The position numbers were made by a program, and so were the translations under genes. The notes under the pieces were generated by a model that made no database searches, was not told the DNA's origin, and saw only the letters and a program-made list of their open reading frames with translations. From Setomelanomma holmii (taxonomy: Eukaryota; Ascomycota; Dothideomycetes; Pleosporales; Phaeosphaeriaceae): a stretch of DNA of 64,000 nucleotides. Shown here in pieces: positions 38,311 through 50,128 of this stretch (positions within the stretch are counted from its first letter, which is position 1; each line of letters begins with the position of its first letter). Location of the stretch: contig ML978185.1 in NCBI GenBank assembly GCA_010015745.1, positions 62,001 to 126,000 on the forward strand, written 5' to 3'.

Positions 38311-38726
38311 CCATGGCCTGCCGGATTGACGATGATCTTGTCGAACAATTTCGAATCAGCTCGAGACGCATGATAGATAGGTTCCGATACAATTCCGGAT
38401 TCTGTTAAGGCTCGAGCTGACATGTCTGTACTTAACATGTCGAGTTCGATGCCGTCCCGTATGCGACTCCCAGAATTTAGCCTGCAACTGATCAGGTTAC
38501 GACGTGTGATGCGATGATGATCACGATGGAATTGCAGAAAAATGGATATCAGGTCGTATGAAACCACAGCCAGTAAGCAAGGGCGTAGGCACGTTTCGTG
38601 AGCTCAACTCCGCACTAGATCTCCGCCACCAACCAAGCACCTTCCATCTCGCTTACCACACGTCGTTGTCCTAGCATTACAATCTTCAGGAACATCAATA
38701 TTGAAATCTAGCTTCACAGTACACTT

Positions 38727-40450
38727 ATGTGTGAGCAATGCCAGCATGATTGCGACCTCCTGGTTGCTATTGCCCAACCGTTCGTCAAGTCTTTACCGCG
38801 AGCTCGAGAGAAGCTTTCGCCATCAGCGCAGCTCAGCCCGCCAAAATGCCAAAATAGTGGAGATCTCAAATGCGAAAATTTAAAGATACATCTGAGCCTA
38901 CAGATGCACAGGATGTTCGACATATTCACCCAAGGATACGCTCAGCATTACTATTCTGCACATGCCGAATTCCGAAGCCTGGCAGCCGATGCCTTGGAAG
39001 AGTTGTTGGATTGCCTGGAAGGTTTGGTCGATGACAGAATCCTTCGGGATATGGTCCCTCACATGGTGTGTCGCCTTTGACGCATGTCGTTAGATGTTAG
39101 AGCCAGATGTGCCCTATGAAGCACCACATTCCTCTTGGTCATATTCGCGCATCTTCTGACTCTAGCACGGAAACCCTCGAGGTTGCATCAATACATTCTC
39201 AGGGACGGACAAGTCGAGAGAGGGCCGTGGATCCGATATCAAAGGCCGGAGCTTGACACGCCAGAGCACATTCAGTATCGCGAGACAGCACGCTCTGTGG
39301 AGCATTTCAATCGTACCATGGACAAGATCTTCGCGCATATGTCTTTGTCTGACGACTCGCAATTGGCCCAAGTATATTATAAGAATCGAGACCAGCGTGA
39401 CACAAAACCAGAAGGAGAACAAAGAGAATTGGCTCATTATATCAAAGCCATCACCGCAATCGATAAGATCGTAAATAAGACTTCCAGACTGTCTGAAGCA
39501 TGTCACACAACCCATGAGGTCTTTCCATCTGCCTAAGCGGATTCTGGAGGATCGAATAATACTTGAGAGCATCATGCTGGTATGTAAGTCGAAAGAGGAA
39601 ATGTGGAACCACGTGCATTGGTGTTGCAGTAGTCAACATCAAGATGATGAGCCCAAAGGAGCGCACCCGACCAATAAACTTTGCGAACAGCTTCAACGGT
39701 CTAATAAGCTGCCTCTGCAGCTTAGTGTTGAAGTCCTCTCTGGTGACACATAGTGCAAGGATATAGAGAACGATCCCGAATGCAGTCGTATAGTTTCACT
39801 TCAAACAACGTTACACGACATGCTTTTCGCGGTAATGGAAAAGCCAACCATGCGACCAGGACCAATCTTCTGTTTGGACTTAAGGGAGCGGCTTGATCTT
39901 GGCGTCAAAATTGTGCGATCACTTCTCTGTCTAGCCAGGTCTCCTCTGCATGAATCTCGCTGGCATACAAAGGCTATATTTACTTTGGAAGAGGTGGAGT
40001 CCTTCTTCAATGGCAAGCCGCGAAAAAAAGCATACATACGGACAGCTCAATCGTCTCATCAGAAAGCAGCTGTAGAAAATCAGCAATTGATGCTTGATGT
40101 TGGCGTTCTGTTATGGGCAATCCTTTTCGAGCAGAAGATACAGCCGGCGGAGGACGACTATGATAGCGATGACGACTACAGGGTCTACAATGCGCTTCTT
40201 TGAGAAAACCGTCGCGGACATACAAAACCCATTTCTCCGGCTTACATGCAGGTTATAGATGTTTGTCTCTAGATCTTTTCGCCGAAAACCCTGATCTTCC
40301 AGAAATGTAATTTCTAGTCAAGATCCACCTCAAAATCATCGAACCCCTTCTGAAGATGCTGCAATGCTATGAAGAACTGGAACCACAGCAGCAACACACC
40401 TCGTATATTCCTCCGAAGCTGGAGCAAGCACGACCAACAGACAGGCGGAT
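38727..40450 (+). pseudogene. DUF7580-domain gene, disabled
   Basis: The C-terminal part resembles the fungal DUF7580 domain: RERLDLGVKIVRSLLCLARS, HESRWHTKAIFTLEEVESFF, then LMLDVGVLLWAILFEQKIQP, SPAYMQVIDVCL, LDLFAENPDLPEM and LKIIEPLLKML. These blocks are in the right order but are split by TAG at 39751-39753, TGA after YNALL near 40201, a shift near 40265 and a further stop. An upstream shift lies near 39520. The N-terminal blocks (MFDIFTQGYAQHYYSAHAEF; ILRDGQVERGPWIRYQRPE) are not recognisable alone but fit the helical N-terminal half of such proteins. DUF7580 proteins are often found in incompatibility-like gene sets; the molecular role is unknown to me. Confidence 0.65.
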
Positions 40451-40558
40451 AGCACGGTGCTCCGATTCGCAGTCGGGCATCCGTGGATCAAGAGATGGCG
40501 AAGAATATCTGAGCGGAAGGAAGACATCATGGTCACATCGCGAGACGCAATCTATCAG

Positions 40559-42866
40559 TCACAGCGGTAAATGCTGCATGTTCGTTCTCGCAATGATATG
40601 GATAAGTGTCACGGTTTGGAGTCTCTCCTGCCTTCGACGACGCTTGCCTGAGATGATCAGACTCGTGTCAGTAGGATCAAGATTGACGTCCTGTGGAGCT
40701 CTCTCGCCTCGCCGGCCATAGCCCTCAGGTATCATCTGAGTTGAGTCCTCTTCAGAGGGACCGGGATTCGGTAGCTGTTGCTGAGTTGGTTTGGGCGCGT
40801 CGTCAGCCATCTCACCCCCCCACCTGGGAGCCTCCAGCTCTTGGAGCAGAGGTCACAGGTGCTGTCAGACGGCTGCGCTGACGAGCTGTCAACAGGTCCT
40901 CGATGCTGATATCGTCTTCCTGCGGCATCTCTGGATACTCAAGTAGCTCGATCACCTCATCGATTACAGGCTTAGAGGTGTAGCCGTCTATCCCGTCAAA
41001 GAAGAGTGTAGGCTCAAATACAACGTCGCGTGTGACGATGACAGTATCCCTTGTAGGCAGCCATATGCGAAAGATATTGGTGCCTTGGTAGCCAACGAGG
41101 TGACCAATGAGAGTGCGCGATTCAAGCTTGTCAGCAGCTCTGAGATCGCGGTTGTAAGCGTAGGCGCGACAGCCGATAGGTCTCATATGGGCGACGGGTG
41201 GCTTTCGTCCCCACACGACCTCATACGGTGTCTTCCAGCCTAGTGCTTCGGTAGGCGTGCGATTGAGGATGTACGCGGCAGTTCGATACATCTCATGTGG
41301 TAGATCCTTTGGCAGGTTGGCGTGTATGCGCATAGCGCAAGCTTGCTGAATAAGAACTCCGCTTGCGCGCTCAATAAGTCCATTCGGCTCCTTTGTACCA
41401 GGTGGGGCTGGCTCGTAGAGCATACCCAGCTCCTCCGTTGTGTTGATCAGATCGTTGCCAAATCCTTTCTCGTTGTTGCATCGGACAGCGACTACGTCAG
41501 CGTCGTACACGCGCTGACTTCGGCGAATTAAGGACATAAACCAACAAACGAGTGTTGGCTTGTCCTTTCGCTTGATTGTGGCGATCTCATGCCACTTTGA
41601 GTATTCGTCCATAGAGTGTACAGCGTATTTGCTGCCATCGTTACACTCCTCTCCCACAGGGATGATGTAGATTAGATCTATCGCAATTCGATAGAATAGT
41701 CATTGTGCGCAGCTCTCAGACGGACGTCTCGAGATGATGTGAGCCATTCGAGCTTCGGTGCAGGTCTGGCACATGCAATTCATGTGATCTCTGGTCAGCT
41801 GAACACCAGTGACGTTTGATTCGAGCTGGTCGACTGCCTTTCGACCTAGGTGGCCCCAAATCTGATGTGCAGCGCGTCGATTGACTACGTTGGTAGGCTT
41901 TGGTGCGTATGACGGGCGATAGGAAGCCCCGAACGTACTCAGCAGTGTGTGGAGAAGCAATAGAGGTGGTCGGTGTGATGGCTCAGCATCTATGAGACAG
42001 TGGCCTCCATTGTATTTGAGTTGCGCGATGATGTTCGATGGTTAGTGCATGTACAGGACGTTGCGGCCAGAGTCGAAGTGGACTGACTCTGTTCGGCAGC
42101 GAGCGAGTCCCAGGAGGCTCGTGAGGAAGCCTTTGACGTATGCGACGTGCGTCAGCTCCAGCGTTAGTTGTCCATGTGGTGTATCAGCGACGAGCTTCAT
42201 CGTGCCCCAAGCTGTGATGAGAATACAGCTGTTACCAGCATTGATAGTCTGGCGTTCTGGGTTGTCATTCGTCCTCTTCCAGCCTTTCCATGCCTCTGTG
42301 TTGACCACGTGTGTGTTGGATCCTGGATCAACGATCCATCGGTTGAGTAGCTCAGTCTGGCTGGTGTCTTCCATGGCCAGTACCGTGAGAGCACTCGCAG
42401 GCTCAGTGTGAGCGTCGACCGAGATAACGTCTCGGTCGTCTTGGTCGCTTCTAAACATTTCTGCGTCAGACATTCATGCGAAGATACATCTAGGTACCCC
42501 GCGTTCGCGCGAGATCCCATAAGCGCGAGAGTTCTCTGGAGGATATGTGGTGTAACAACGACTGACATGGCCACAATCGCAATTGACCTTTACTTGGACA
42601 TCGCAGCTCGATTTCGAATGTCGGGTCATCTGTACTAATTGAACGTACTTCGCTACAGCTAGCTCATGATCTGGCAGCCACGTGTCTTCCGGGGTTCGTG
42701 GCAACGCTGACCGATGAGTCCAAACACAGCCGTTGGGCATGCTACTGCCCGCCGGAGCTGTGCAGACTCGCCCTCGATCGAACAAACCCGCAAGGACCCC
42801 TCCAACCTTCCATTTTCCGAGATCCTTCGCAGGACCACCACTTATTTTACTCTGAAGCACACCCAA
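40559..42866 (-). mobile_element. Ty1/copia retrotransposon remnant
   Basis: Reading on the minus strand: a gag end with a Cys/His knuckle-like stretch (CDVQVKVNCDCGHVSRC), the aspartic protease core (WIVDPGSNTHVVN), the GAG-pre-integrase motif (AAHQIWGHLGRKAVDQL with MCQTC), and an integrase core (FYRIAIDLIYIIP, then PNGLIERASG, AYILNRTPTEALGWKTPYEV). Three stops interrupt one continuous frame (TGA at 42474-42476, TAA at 42042-42044, TGA at 41700-41702), and a run of seven G near 40815 shifts it. The second catalytic Asp of the integrase reads Asn (VRCNNEKGF). Reverse transcriptase and RNase H are missing, and I find no LTR at either end. It is an inactive, truncated copy lying between a dead DUF7580 gene and the next small gene. 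Confidence 0.88.
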
Positions 42867-42911
42867 AGTTCAGCGAAGAAGCCTTCATTTGAGAGGTGCT
42901 CATAACTCAGA

Positions 42912-43757
42912 TTGTCCACACTTCCCACATTTAACAACGTTTGCGACAAGGCCTTGAGTATGCTGAAATTCTACTTTCAATCGCCACGTTTCGATATCAT
43001 CCCTGAAGAAGCTGTAGCACCGCGGCTGGGCAGTATCCTACGCAACGCTGATCGACTTACGGATTCACTCAATAAGTTCTATGAAAGCTTTATTCCTGGT
43101 GCTCTCCGAAACTGAAGCGCCAATGCCAATTTCGAAGAAGAGAATACTTCAAGTGCAGTCGCATCTTTAGGCCTTAATGTGAATGCACTCCAAGGAATCG
43201 CAGGAAATATGGATGCAGTGTATACCATTAGAAACGACAAGCAAAGCATTTACTCCTGCGATAAGTTGGAGACAATCGAGTTCGAGCCAGGCGATGAGTA
43301 TATCAACAACGCTGTCATCGCCTCCCAGCGTGTCCAAGAATACCTCGATAGAGCTATGCTAGGGCGGAAAAGGGTGTTCATGGTCACGGGCTGGAAGATT
43401 GCGATTGGATTCAGGTCGTCGACTTCTGAAGGAAAAATACACGGCCCAACTCTCGCTGTAGGCTTGGATGGGGCTGCAGTTGGTGTACCTGCTGCTGCTG
43501 GGCCAGAAATCGCCTTCGAATTCGGCAATGCTCGGAGCATCTCGATTGGATGCACTGGAAACAAGATCATCTTCGCGTATCGTGTTGTCAAAATCAAGAA
43601 GAAGTGGGACGGAGAAGCGGATTGGAAGCATTTGAGCGGCGGAAAGTATTCGCTTGGTAACAAGCGGGGAGATCAATCGGAGATGGAATATCTGGACGAA
43701 GGCGATATTGCGCGAGAATTTCCTGATGCAACCCCAGTGAAGTTGGTGGACGCATAA
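42912..43757 (+). pseudogene. Fungal family with VTGWK...FAYRV core; upstream part cut by TGA
   Basis: One frame runs from ATG 42912 to 43757, broken by TGA at 43113-43115. The first 67 codons are helical (MSTLPTFNNVCDKALSMLKF). After the stop the same frame continues and has its own ATG at 43209, from which a 182-residue protein would be complete: MDAVYTIRND, CDKLETIEFEPGDEYINNAV, RVFMVTGWKIAIGF, a Gly/Ala/Pro-rich strand region (VGVPAAAGPEIAFEFG) and NKIIFAYRVVKIKKKWDG. I remember fungal proteins with a similar order of motifs (an ETxEF.P start, VTGxK, then FAYRL) in variable regions but know no Pfam name. So this is either a short intact gene from 43209 or a longer gene with a nonsense change (CGA to TGA would fit). 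Confidence 0.5.
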
Positions 43758-45676
43758 CGAGCAGATGAGCCATGATGTCCGTGCACGATGTGATGAAAAC
43801 ACCACTGCAGCCAAGGGCAAGGGAAACTAGACTTCGTGTCCATGTCAGGTTTGAAGAGTTGATCTTGAATATAAGGCTCGACAAGGGTGTAGAAGGAAGC
43901 TTCAATCTTATCGTTGTCTATCAGCTGGGCCATTATTCTTGACTCCGTTACACGTCGCATGTATTGCATTACTATGGCAATGTACGAATGACTATCATTA
44001 GAGGTGAATCAAAGTTCCGATATAGCAGATGACTTTTCTTACTCACTACGCATGTCCAAACTTATCTTAGTAAGTAGATGAGCCCCACACACTATAAGCA
44101 TGAAGCGCTACCTTGAAGCTTTCGTGATGAGCCGACCTGAAAAGTAGAGGCAGTCCGGCTAATGCCGAGCATTTGGACTCGTTACGTGAAACGGAAGTTA
44201 TATATCATGTTCGAGATACACGCATCTAGAAACGCTGGGCGGATCTCGTGCCGTTCCATTCACTTCCACTGATCTTGTGCCTTGCAGCAATTCCCTTGCT
44301 ACCAGTGACCTTGAAGCACCCGATCAGCATCCACCTGGCTCATGTTGCTAGCGTTCAAACTTACAACAATGATCAATCGTGCAGCAGCCAAAGTCGATGC
44401 AGCGACAGTTGTTGGGATCGAAATCAGCACACGGGCATTGCACACATCGCTTCTCCACCTGCATGCCGTTCTCCATGATTGTGACGGAGGACCACTCAGG
44501 ACCATACTTCGCACGTTCAGCTCGGCTAAATTGGAGGAAGAGGATTCGAACCTACTGCTGGAAAGGCCGCCACGAGGGATGCCGTGATGAGCGGGATGAG
44601 GATGGAGAGCTTCGTATCGGAAATGGAGGTTAATTCTGTTCAACGGTAGAACTTATGGCTGATGTCTTAAACGAGCTCGGGTCGTCGCTCCTCTTCTACC
44701 TTTCGATACATTGTTCGGATCCGAACTCGGCTTATCAGCGTGAAGTTCACAGCCACGTCTGAGACACGGTCGGAGTACCATGCGTTGCACAGCAGTAATT
44801 GCCTGAAGTCTGCCTTTACATTCCGTGGAGAGATCTAAGAAGTTTGGAGTTAGACTTGGGAGTTTTGGGTAGACGTATGTAAGCATACGCCCGAGACCGT
44901 CGGCGACGTGCCTGGCAATTCAGCCGACCAATGGGTTCTCCGAACTCAGGTACATCTGGAACACTCGATAGCAGCAGGCAACTGGTAGCAGAAATGATTG
45001 ACGAGGTATTCAACCATAGCCAGAAGTTCAGGCACAAGGTTTCAACTCCACCGCCGTTGAGAGCCCGAGACAGCACCAGTATCCTACACAGCGCCAAAAA
45101 GCCTCTCAATCATATGCAGCTCTTCAAGAACCCCATTTTGGATCTGCGCTATCTCTACATCGGTTCTTGAAGTCCTGGCACAAACAAGCATACCTATTGG
45201 TGGTGACTAGGCATCGTGGGATTGTCTCGAGGCCCAGCTGCCATATCATTCAATGTCGTAGGAGTATACGATGGCGCGCTAGAGGAATACTGAAGCCCAA
45301 GACTGGTAGAATTATCGAGGCCGATGTTACTGCGTGGTAGGCGATCGTGAACAACGCGCTTTGTTGTTGTTGTTGTTGCCGCGGAGTGCATTTATTAGCA
45401 CCCCATGTCTCTGGATGCCAAGACAACTCGCACACAACCAATCAGTATTCGGACAATGTGGCTGACAATGACATCACAATCCGCGCACCCCTGCAAATCC
45501 GGGGTAGCTTCAAACGGCGCCCATGAAAGGTAGCCTGTCCCACTAAAGCGACGGTAGCCTTCACGCTTATTCACCGCTATCCGTTATCGATAATCTACCC
45601 CTCTTGCTTTCTCTCTTTGTGAATCCCATCCTGACAACACCAGTCAAGCCCATCTTATATACACCAACCCAACAAC
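43758..45676. other. 1.9-kb gap with no confident gene
   Basis: Short frames on both strands overlap without motifs (for example 44299-44643 minus and 44931-45170 plus). A TTG microsatellite lies near its end. The last few hundred bases should hold the promoter of the CPV-repeat gene, with pyrimidine-rich tracts just before its ATG. Confidence 0.45.
45361..45378 (+). repeat. (TTG)6 microsatellite
   Basis: Six uninterrupted TTG units in an intergenic stretch. No gene context. Confidence 0.9.
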
Positions 45677-46187
45677 ATGGCGTGCCCAGTAATCGGAACA
45701 ACCAACGATGTCCTCCCACCCAACCATCCGGCAGTGGACATGTCAAAGGATGGCCAGACTGTACGTTTTCAGCTCTCTACATGGCGACATGCCTAATAGA
45801 GCCTACCCTTTCACCCTCAACCACCTACTGACCTCTCTATAGTGCCCCGTCGTAGGGGCAACAACAGACCACCACCACAACCTGACCTCGCACCCACCCG
45901 TCTCCACCTCCACCACCACCGCAACCCAGTGCCCCGTCCTCAACTCCGCCGTCAACGAGCCCGAAGCCAAGAAGATGGATGATGCGCTCTGCCCCGTTGT
46001 GGGCACAGCAACTACAGTTTTGCCACCTGATCACCCAGACATGATGAAGGCTGGAGCTGAGGATGTATGCCCAGTCACCAAGGCAACAGTCGGGCACCAT
46101 TTGAACAAGGTCGTGACGCACCCGAGTGTCGCAGGCGCGGAGGAGGGTGCGGTATGCCCGGTCACGGGGAAGAAGCAGCTTGCATAA
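45677..46187 (+). CDS. Small CPV-repeat protein, candidate heme/metal binder
   Basis: Two exons (45677-45760 and 45843-46187) give 142 residues. All six cysteines lie in Cys-Pro-Val: MACPVIGT, QTCPVVGAT, TQCPVLNS, ALCPVVGTA, DVCPVTKAT and AVCPVTGKK. The protein is an internal duplication. Each half reads CPV-x-G-T, then VLPP(N/D)HP, then CPV-x-x-AT, then a His pair with HP(P/S)V, then a third CPV. Cys-Pro is the core of known heme-regulatory motifs, and His residues recur at fixed places, so heme or metal binding is a reasonable guess, not a shown fact. There is no signal peptide or membrane span, so it is probably cytosolic. The neighbouring catalase and hemerythrin-like genes fit a heme/iron theme. 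The gene looks intact, with a good start context (CAACATGG). Confidence 0.82.
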
Positions 46188-46292
46188 ACACCCGTAGATT
46201 TTGATCGATACCAGGGCGGACAAGTTGGATTATAGGCGTTGAGGCTGAGACGGCTAGGATAACATATGATATACATGAATCTTATCTTCACC

Positions 46293-47075
46293 TTATTCAC
46301 CAAGCACATCTTCCCACTCCCCCGTGCCTTCCACACTCAATAACTCCTCCCGACCAACAACCCACCTCTCTCTCTTCATCATATCACACCAAACCCTCAA
46401 AACCCCATGTTCAGCAACCCAATCCAGCTCATAAATATCAGCCATATACTCCACCTGCGCCATCAGCGCAATATCCGCAAACGTGACCCGTCCACCCTTC
46501 CCACTCAAACTCATACTCCGGTCCGAGATAATGTCCCCTTCAATCTATCCCTCTAGTTTCAACAACAAAGCATGCCACTTCCTCCGCGCGTGCGCAGCCG
46601 TAGTCGCACTCATCTCGTCGGTTGTAAGACCGCTCCAGAATGTCGTTTCGGGGTGAGCATGGATGAACGAAACCATACTCCCGACTGTAGCATCACCCAG
46701 AAGACTCATAACATCCCTAGTCTTCGCGTGCTGCTCGATCGACACACCTCTCCAATCTACATATCCTTCACCCGAGCCGGTAAATATGTCCTCAAAGTAC
46801 TCCATAATCGCAACAGATTCCCTGATCCACGTCTCAGTTCCGCCGGGATGCTGGATGCGCAGGACTGGCAACGCGGTATCGTGCGGTCGGGCTTCGTAAC
46901 TAGGAGCGGACGCGAGGGTATCATTGGAGAGCGTGACGGGGATAAGGTGGATGTTGTGCTGTGCGAGGGTGCTGCTAGTGATGTGTTTAGCGCGGAGATA
47001 GTAGATTATGCGCCGGGGGAACAGACCGCTGGGCCAGATCCAAAGTGTAATTTTGGATAGAGAAAGTGATGCCAT
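46293..47075 (-). pseudogene. Glutathione S-transferase-like gene with in-frame TAG
   Basis: The N-terminal half has the thioredoxin-like GST domain: ITLWIWPSGLFPRRIIYYLR, the cis-Pro region TALPVLRI and the ESVAIMEYFED motif. The C-terminal half reads KWHALLLKLEG, then TAG at 46545-46547, then in the same frame IEGDIISDRS, GRVTFADIALMAQVEYMADI and YELDWVAEHG, a normal GST helical end. Without the stop the protein would have about 260 residues. The TAG could come from TGG or CAG by one transition. No splice sites flank it. A truncated product would lack the helix that usually carries the conserved Asp. It is convergent with the CPV-repeat gene. It could also be a live gene with a strain-specific stop or a sequence error. 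Confidence 0.75.
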
Positions 47076-47114
47076 GGCTCCTGTTATTCGGCTCGATGAT
47101 TAAAAAGATACGGG

Positions 47115-47122
47115 CGTATATA
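47115..47122 (-). promoter_or_regulatory. TATA-like box upstream of the GST-like gene
   Basis: TATATACG on the minus strand, about 40 bp before the ATG at 47075. Suitable sequence, but the position is rather close to the start codon; untested. Confidence 0.35.
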
Positions 47123-47425
47123 TGGATTTGAAGTCTTGCAGTGGTGGTTAACGTGGTGCGTGAGAGTGGGTTATATGTTGCCTCATGACATGCGAGAGAG
47201 CGGAGGCTTCTCATCAATTGCATCCATTCTCCAGTGCACGTTGAGCATATTACGATGCACAGTATCAACAAGAGGCTTTGCGATGGTTCCGACAAACTTT
47301 GGTGTCGTTGATCTCCCCCTCGGAGACTTTCCACATCAACTAAATTCTCTCCGAGCAACGAAGGACCATCACGGCCATCCGACTTCACTCGCCAATCCAA
47401 CCACCCTCATAGGTCCTCGACACCC

Positions 47426-49352
47426 TCAATTATACCAAGGCCCATTCGTCGCATAACCCTGCAACTTATTACTCGTACTCGGCTGAAACTTCTTCTCCTT
47501 ATACCACACATGCGCATCCTGACTCAGCTTCTCCACCTCCGCAAATTCAAACTCAGGTTTCGGTAACATACCATACACACCCTTTGCCAGATCGGGCCCG
47601 ATGTTACACACTTGAGCAAGATACTTCTTCTGGATCTCAGGGTACGCGACAAACTTGAGCATATTGCCCGTGTTCTTGATCGTGTTCTTGCGCTGCTCTT
47701 TAGTAAAGACGCGGGTCCAGAGTTCGCGCGGCTGGTCGTATTCGGACTTCTTGCCTTCGTGGTAGTAGTGGCTCTTGCGGCTCATGACGTTGTCACTGAC
47801 TGGTAAGGTGCTTCGGCGACGTCGGGGCGGAATTTGTGCGCGAAGCTGTTGGGCGCGTATTGTTTGTTGCCGGCGTGGTTAGCGTCGACGCGCATCTGCC
47901 CGTCAAAGTTCAGTGGTGCGAAGGACTTCGTCATGAACGGACAGTTGACGGGGATCTGGTGCAGATTGACACCGATGCGGTGATACTGTGCATCGCGGTA
48001 GAAGAACATGCGGAACTGGAGAAGTGGGTCGGGTGAATCTTCGACACCAGGGACCATGCTTCCGGGAGAGAAAGCAGCTTGCTCGACATCCCTGTGGAAG
48101 TTCTCGGGATTCTTGTTCAGAACGAGACGACCGAACTCCTGCATGGGAAACTGCTTGCGCGGCCAGACCTTGGTGACATCAAAGGGATCAAAGCCAAGCT
48201 TCTCCGGGTCCGAGTCCTGAGGCTTCATGACTTGCACCATGGCAGTCCACTCGACCTGCTCGCCGGCTTCGATGGCCTCCCAAAGTTCGCGCTTGGAGTA
48301 GTCTGGGTCTTCTCCACACATCTGCGCTGCTTGTTCCTGGGTGAATTGCTTCTGTCCACCCTTTGCAATGAAGTGGTACTTGATGTAGACAAAACTTCCT
48401 TCAGCATTAACCCATGTGAACGTATGGCAGCCATAACCGTGGTTGTTGCGCCAGCCAACGGGAGTTCCATGGTCGCTGAAGAACATCAAACCAGCGTGAT
48501 TGCCCTCTGGAGTGTTTGCCAGCAGGTCGAATAGCGCATCGTAGTCGGGAAGGAAGTTCTTTGGGTTCCTGGCTTGCGAGCGGATAACGTCGGGTCCTTG
48601 GTTTGGATCACGGCAGAAGAAGACAGGCTGAACGTGTTAGAGCGGCTAGCACAGGGCTTGTGCCAGACTTACGAAGTTAAGACCGACGATGTCGTAGTTG
48701 CCTTCCATCGTATAAAGTTTGATGGCCATGCCACGAGGGTTGCGAGCTTCGTCAGGATATTCGCGCCCAACTGTGACAGTCGAGAATGGAACGAATGCAG
48801 GAGTCTTCTCTCCTATACTTCCGAGGAAGTGGGCTTTCTATAATAAGGTCAGCTCTGATATCAATGCGATACTGTTGAGGACGTACCGTGAGACTAGAAA
48901 CATCTTTCGTAGTCTCGAAGAAGCCAAATGCACCAGACCCGCAAGGATGGACCATGCGCTCTAGGTTCTTTGATCGATTGAACATCTGCTGCTTCTGGAA
49001 TAACCAGACATCGCTAGCTACAGGAATGCCACCGATATTCTTGCTGTGTGCGCTATGCTGTTGTCAGTAGCTGTCATGCAATGCGGCAAGACTAAGCCTA
49101 CGGATCTGGGAACGGAATGCCTTCATTATTGGTGAAGTAAGGCCCATCATCCTCGCGCTTTCCACCCTGGACAGATCCGGAGACCTTTGCGATGATATCA
49201 GCAGGGCCCTCGTTGGAGCTTCCCATATGGCTTTGCCGAGGAGCCCGGTATTCGCCCTGCGTCGCACCCTGAATGTCCTGGTAGATAGCCTCGAGAGGGT
49301 GCATCAAGGGGTCATTCTGATTCGTATTTGCGCCGGTGCTTGAGGGGGCCAT
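47426..49352 (-). pseudogene. Heme catalase with one-base frameshift near the C-terminus
   Basis: Four exons (49102-49352, 48887-49052, 48673-48837, 47426-48627), all with clean splice sites. The catalytic His lies in MVHPCGSGAFGFFE, the distal Asn in DIVGLNFPVFF, and the proximal heme Tyr in RMFFYRDAQYHR. RNPRGMAIKLY and SDHGTPVGWRNNHGYG are typical of the family. At about 47805 the frame EAPYQ runs into a stop, while the expected continuation (SDNVMSRKSHYYHEG to the end NGPWYN) is in another frame. One missing base in a CAGG-like run explains this. As written, about 125 C-terminal residues, including the helical tail, would be lost. The full protein would have about 594 residues, with an 80-residue N-terminal part before the core. 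The ATG at 49352 was chosen; 49394 is also in frame. It is either a recent pseudogene or a live gene with a sequencing error. Confidence 0.82.
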
Positions 49353-50128
49353 TGCTGCTTTTAGCTTCTGGGGTAAGCTGGACGAAATCTCCATGTGGGA
49401 TACAGTCGAGCTCAAGGGCGCGGCAGCAGATGCACAAGTACCCCATTGCGCGTAGATACAGGCGAGATCGTTGTTCCATCACTGTCAGAGTGATGTACTT
49501 CTGATGCGTTGATGTTGAGGGGAAGGACGACTGCACGCTCTCACGTGGGCGGCAAGTAGCAACCATCGAGATAGCGGTGGGATCTCGGATCTATGAGTGG
49601 TCAATAGCGCGGCGTTGGTGACCATTTCAGCTCTTTCCTGTGGTTACTACATAGAGGAGAGGCCTGCATTGGCCTAATCGAGCTGTGGGCCGTCAAGATT
49701 GATTTGTCCGGCAATCTGTAGCTTGTGGGGCATGCACGGCCTGGCATGGGATTGTTGCGAATGCCATGACCTTTTCATGCGGAAGTCGAATTGTGATGGA
49801 GAAGTGACGTGACCAATAGGCAACATTCCGGGCAGACGTCAGCCGTTCCGAGGAGCTGTCAACACCACCTAGGTACTGTCCCCGCGCCACGGAGAAATAC
49901 GGCTATCCAATTGATTCCATGTCGTTTTCAGCATATATCCTGCGTGACACTTTCTAGAATGTAGAATCTGGATTGTGGTGGTACGAACTCATTATCAATT
50001 GTTGCGATAAAGTGACGTTGATAGGAATGCCAGCTATATACGACGAATTGTCATGAGAATGATTGAAAAGCGGCTGTAACTTACTCACCACCTTCCTGAC
50101 AGAGTCCCAAACACTTCAATCGCACAGT
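49353..50128. other. Divergent promoter region, catalase and hemerythrin-like gene
   Basis: About 780 bp between two heads. A TATA-like GCTATATACG lies at 50032-50041, about 90 bp before the hemerythrin-like ATG. No frame with motifs is present. A shared upstream region would allow common control of a heme and a di-iron protein. Confidence 0.45.

Noticed and set aside
43250..43969. Minus-strand frames of about 100-150 codons
   Set aside because: They overlap the VTG-type protein on the plus strand, which has better protein character.
44539..44556. tRNA T-arm-like GGATTCGAACC
   Set aside because: Flanking bases do not pair as a T-stem, and no matching D and anticodon arms lie nearby.
47426..48534. 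Plus-strand frames over the catalase
   Set aside because: They mirror the well-supported catalase exons on the minus strand and show no motifs.
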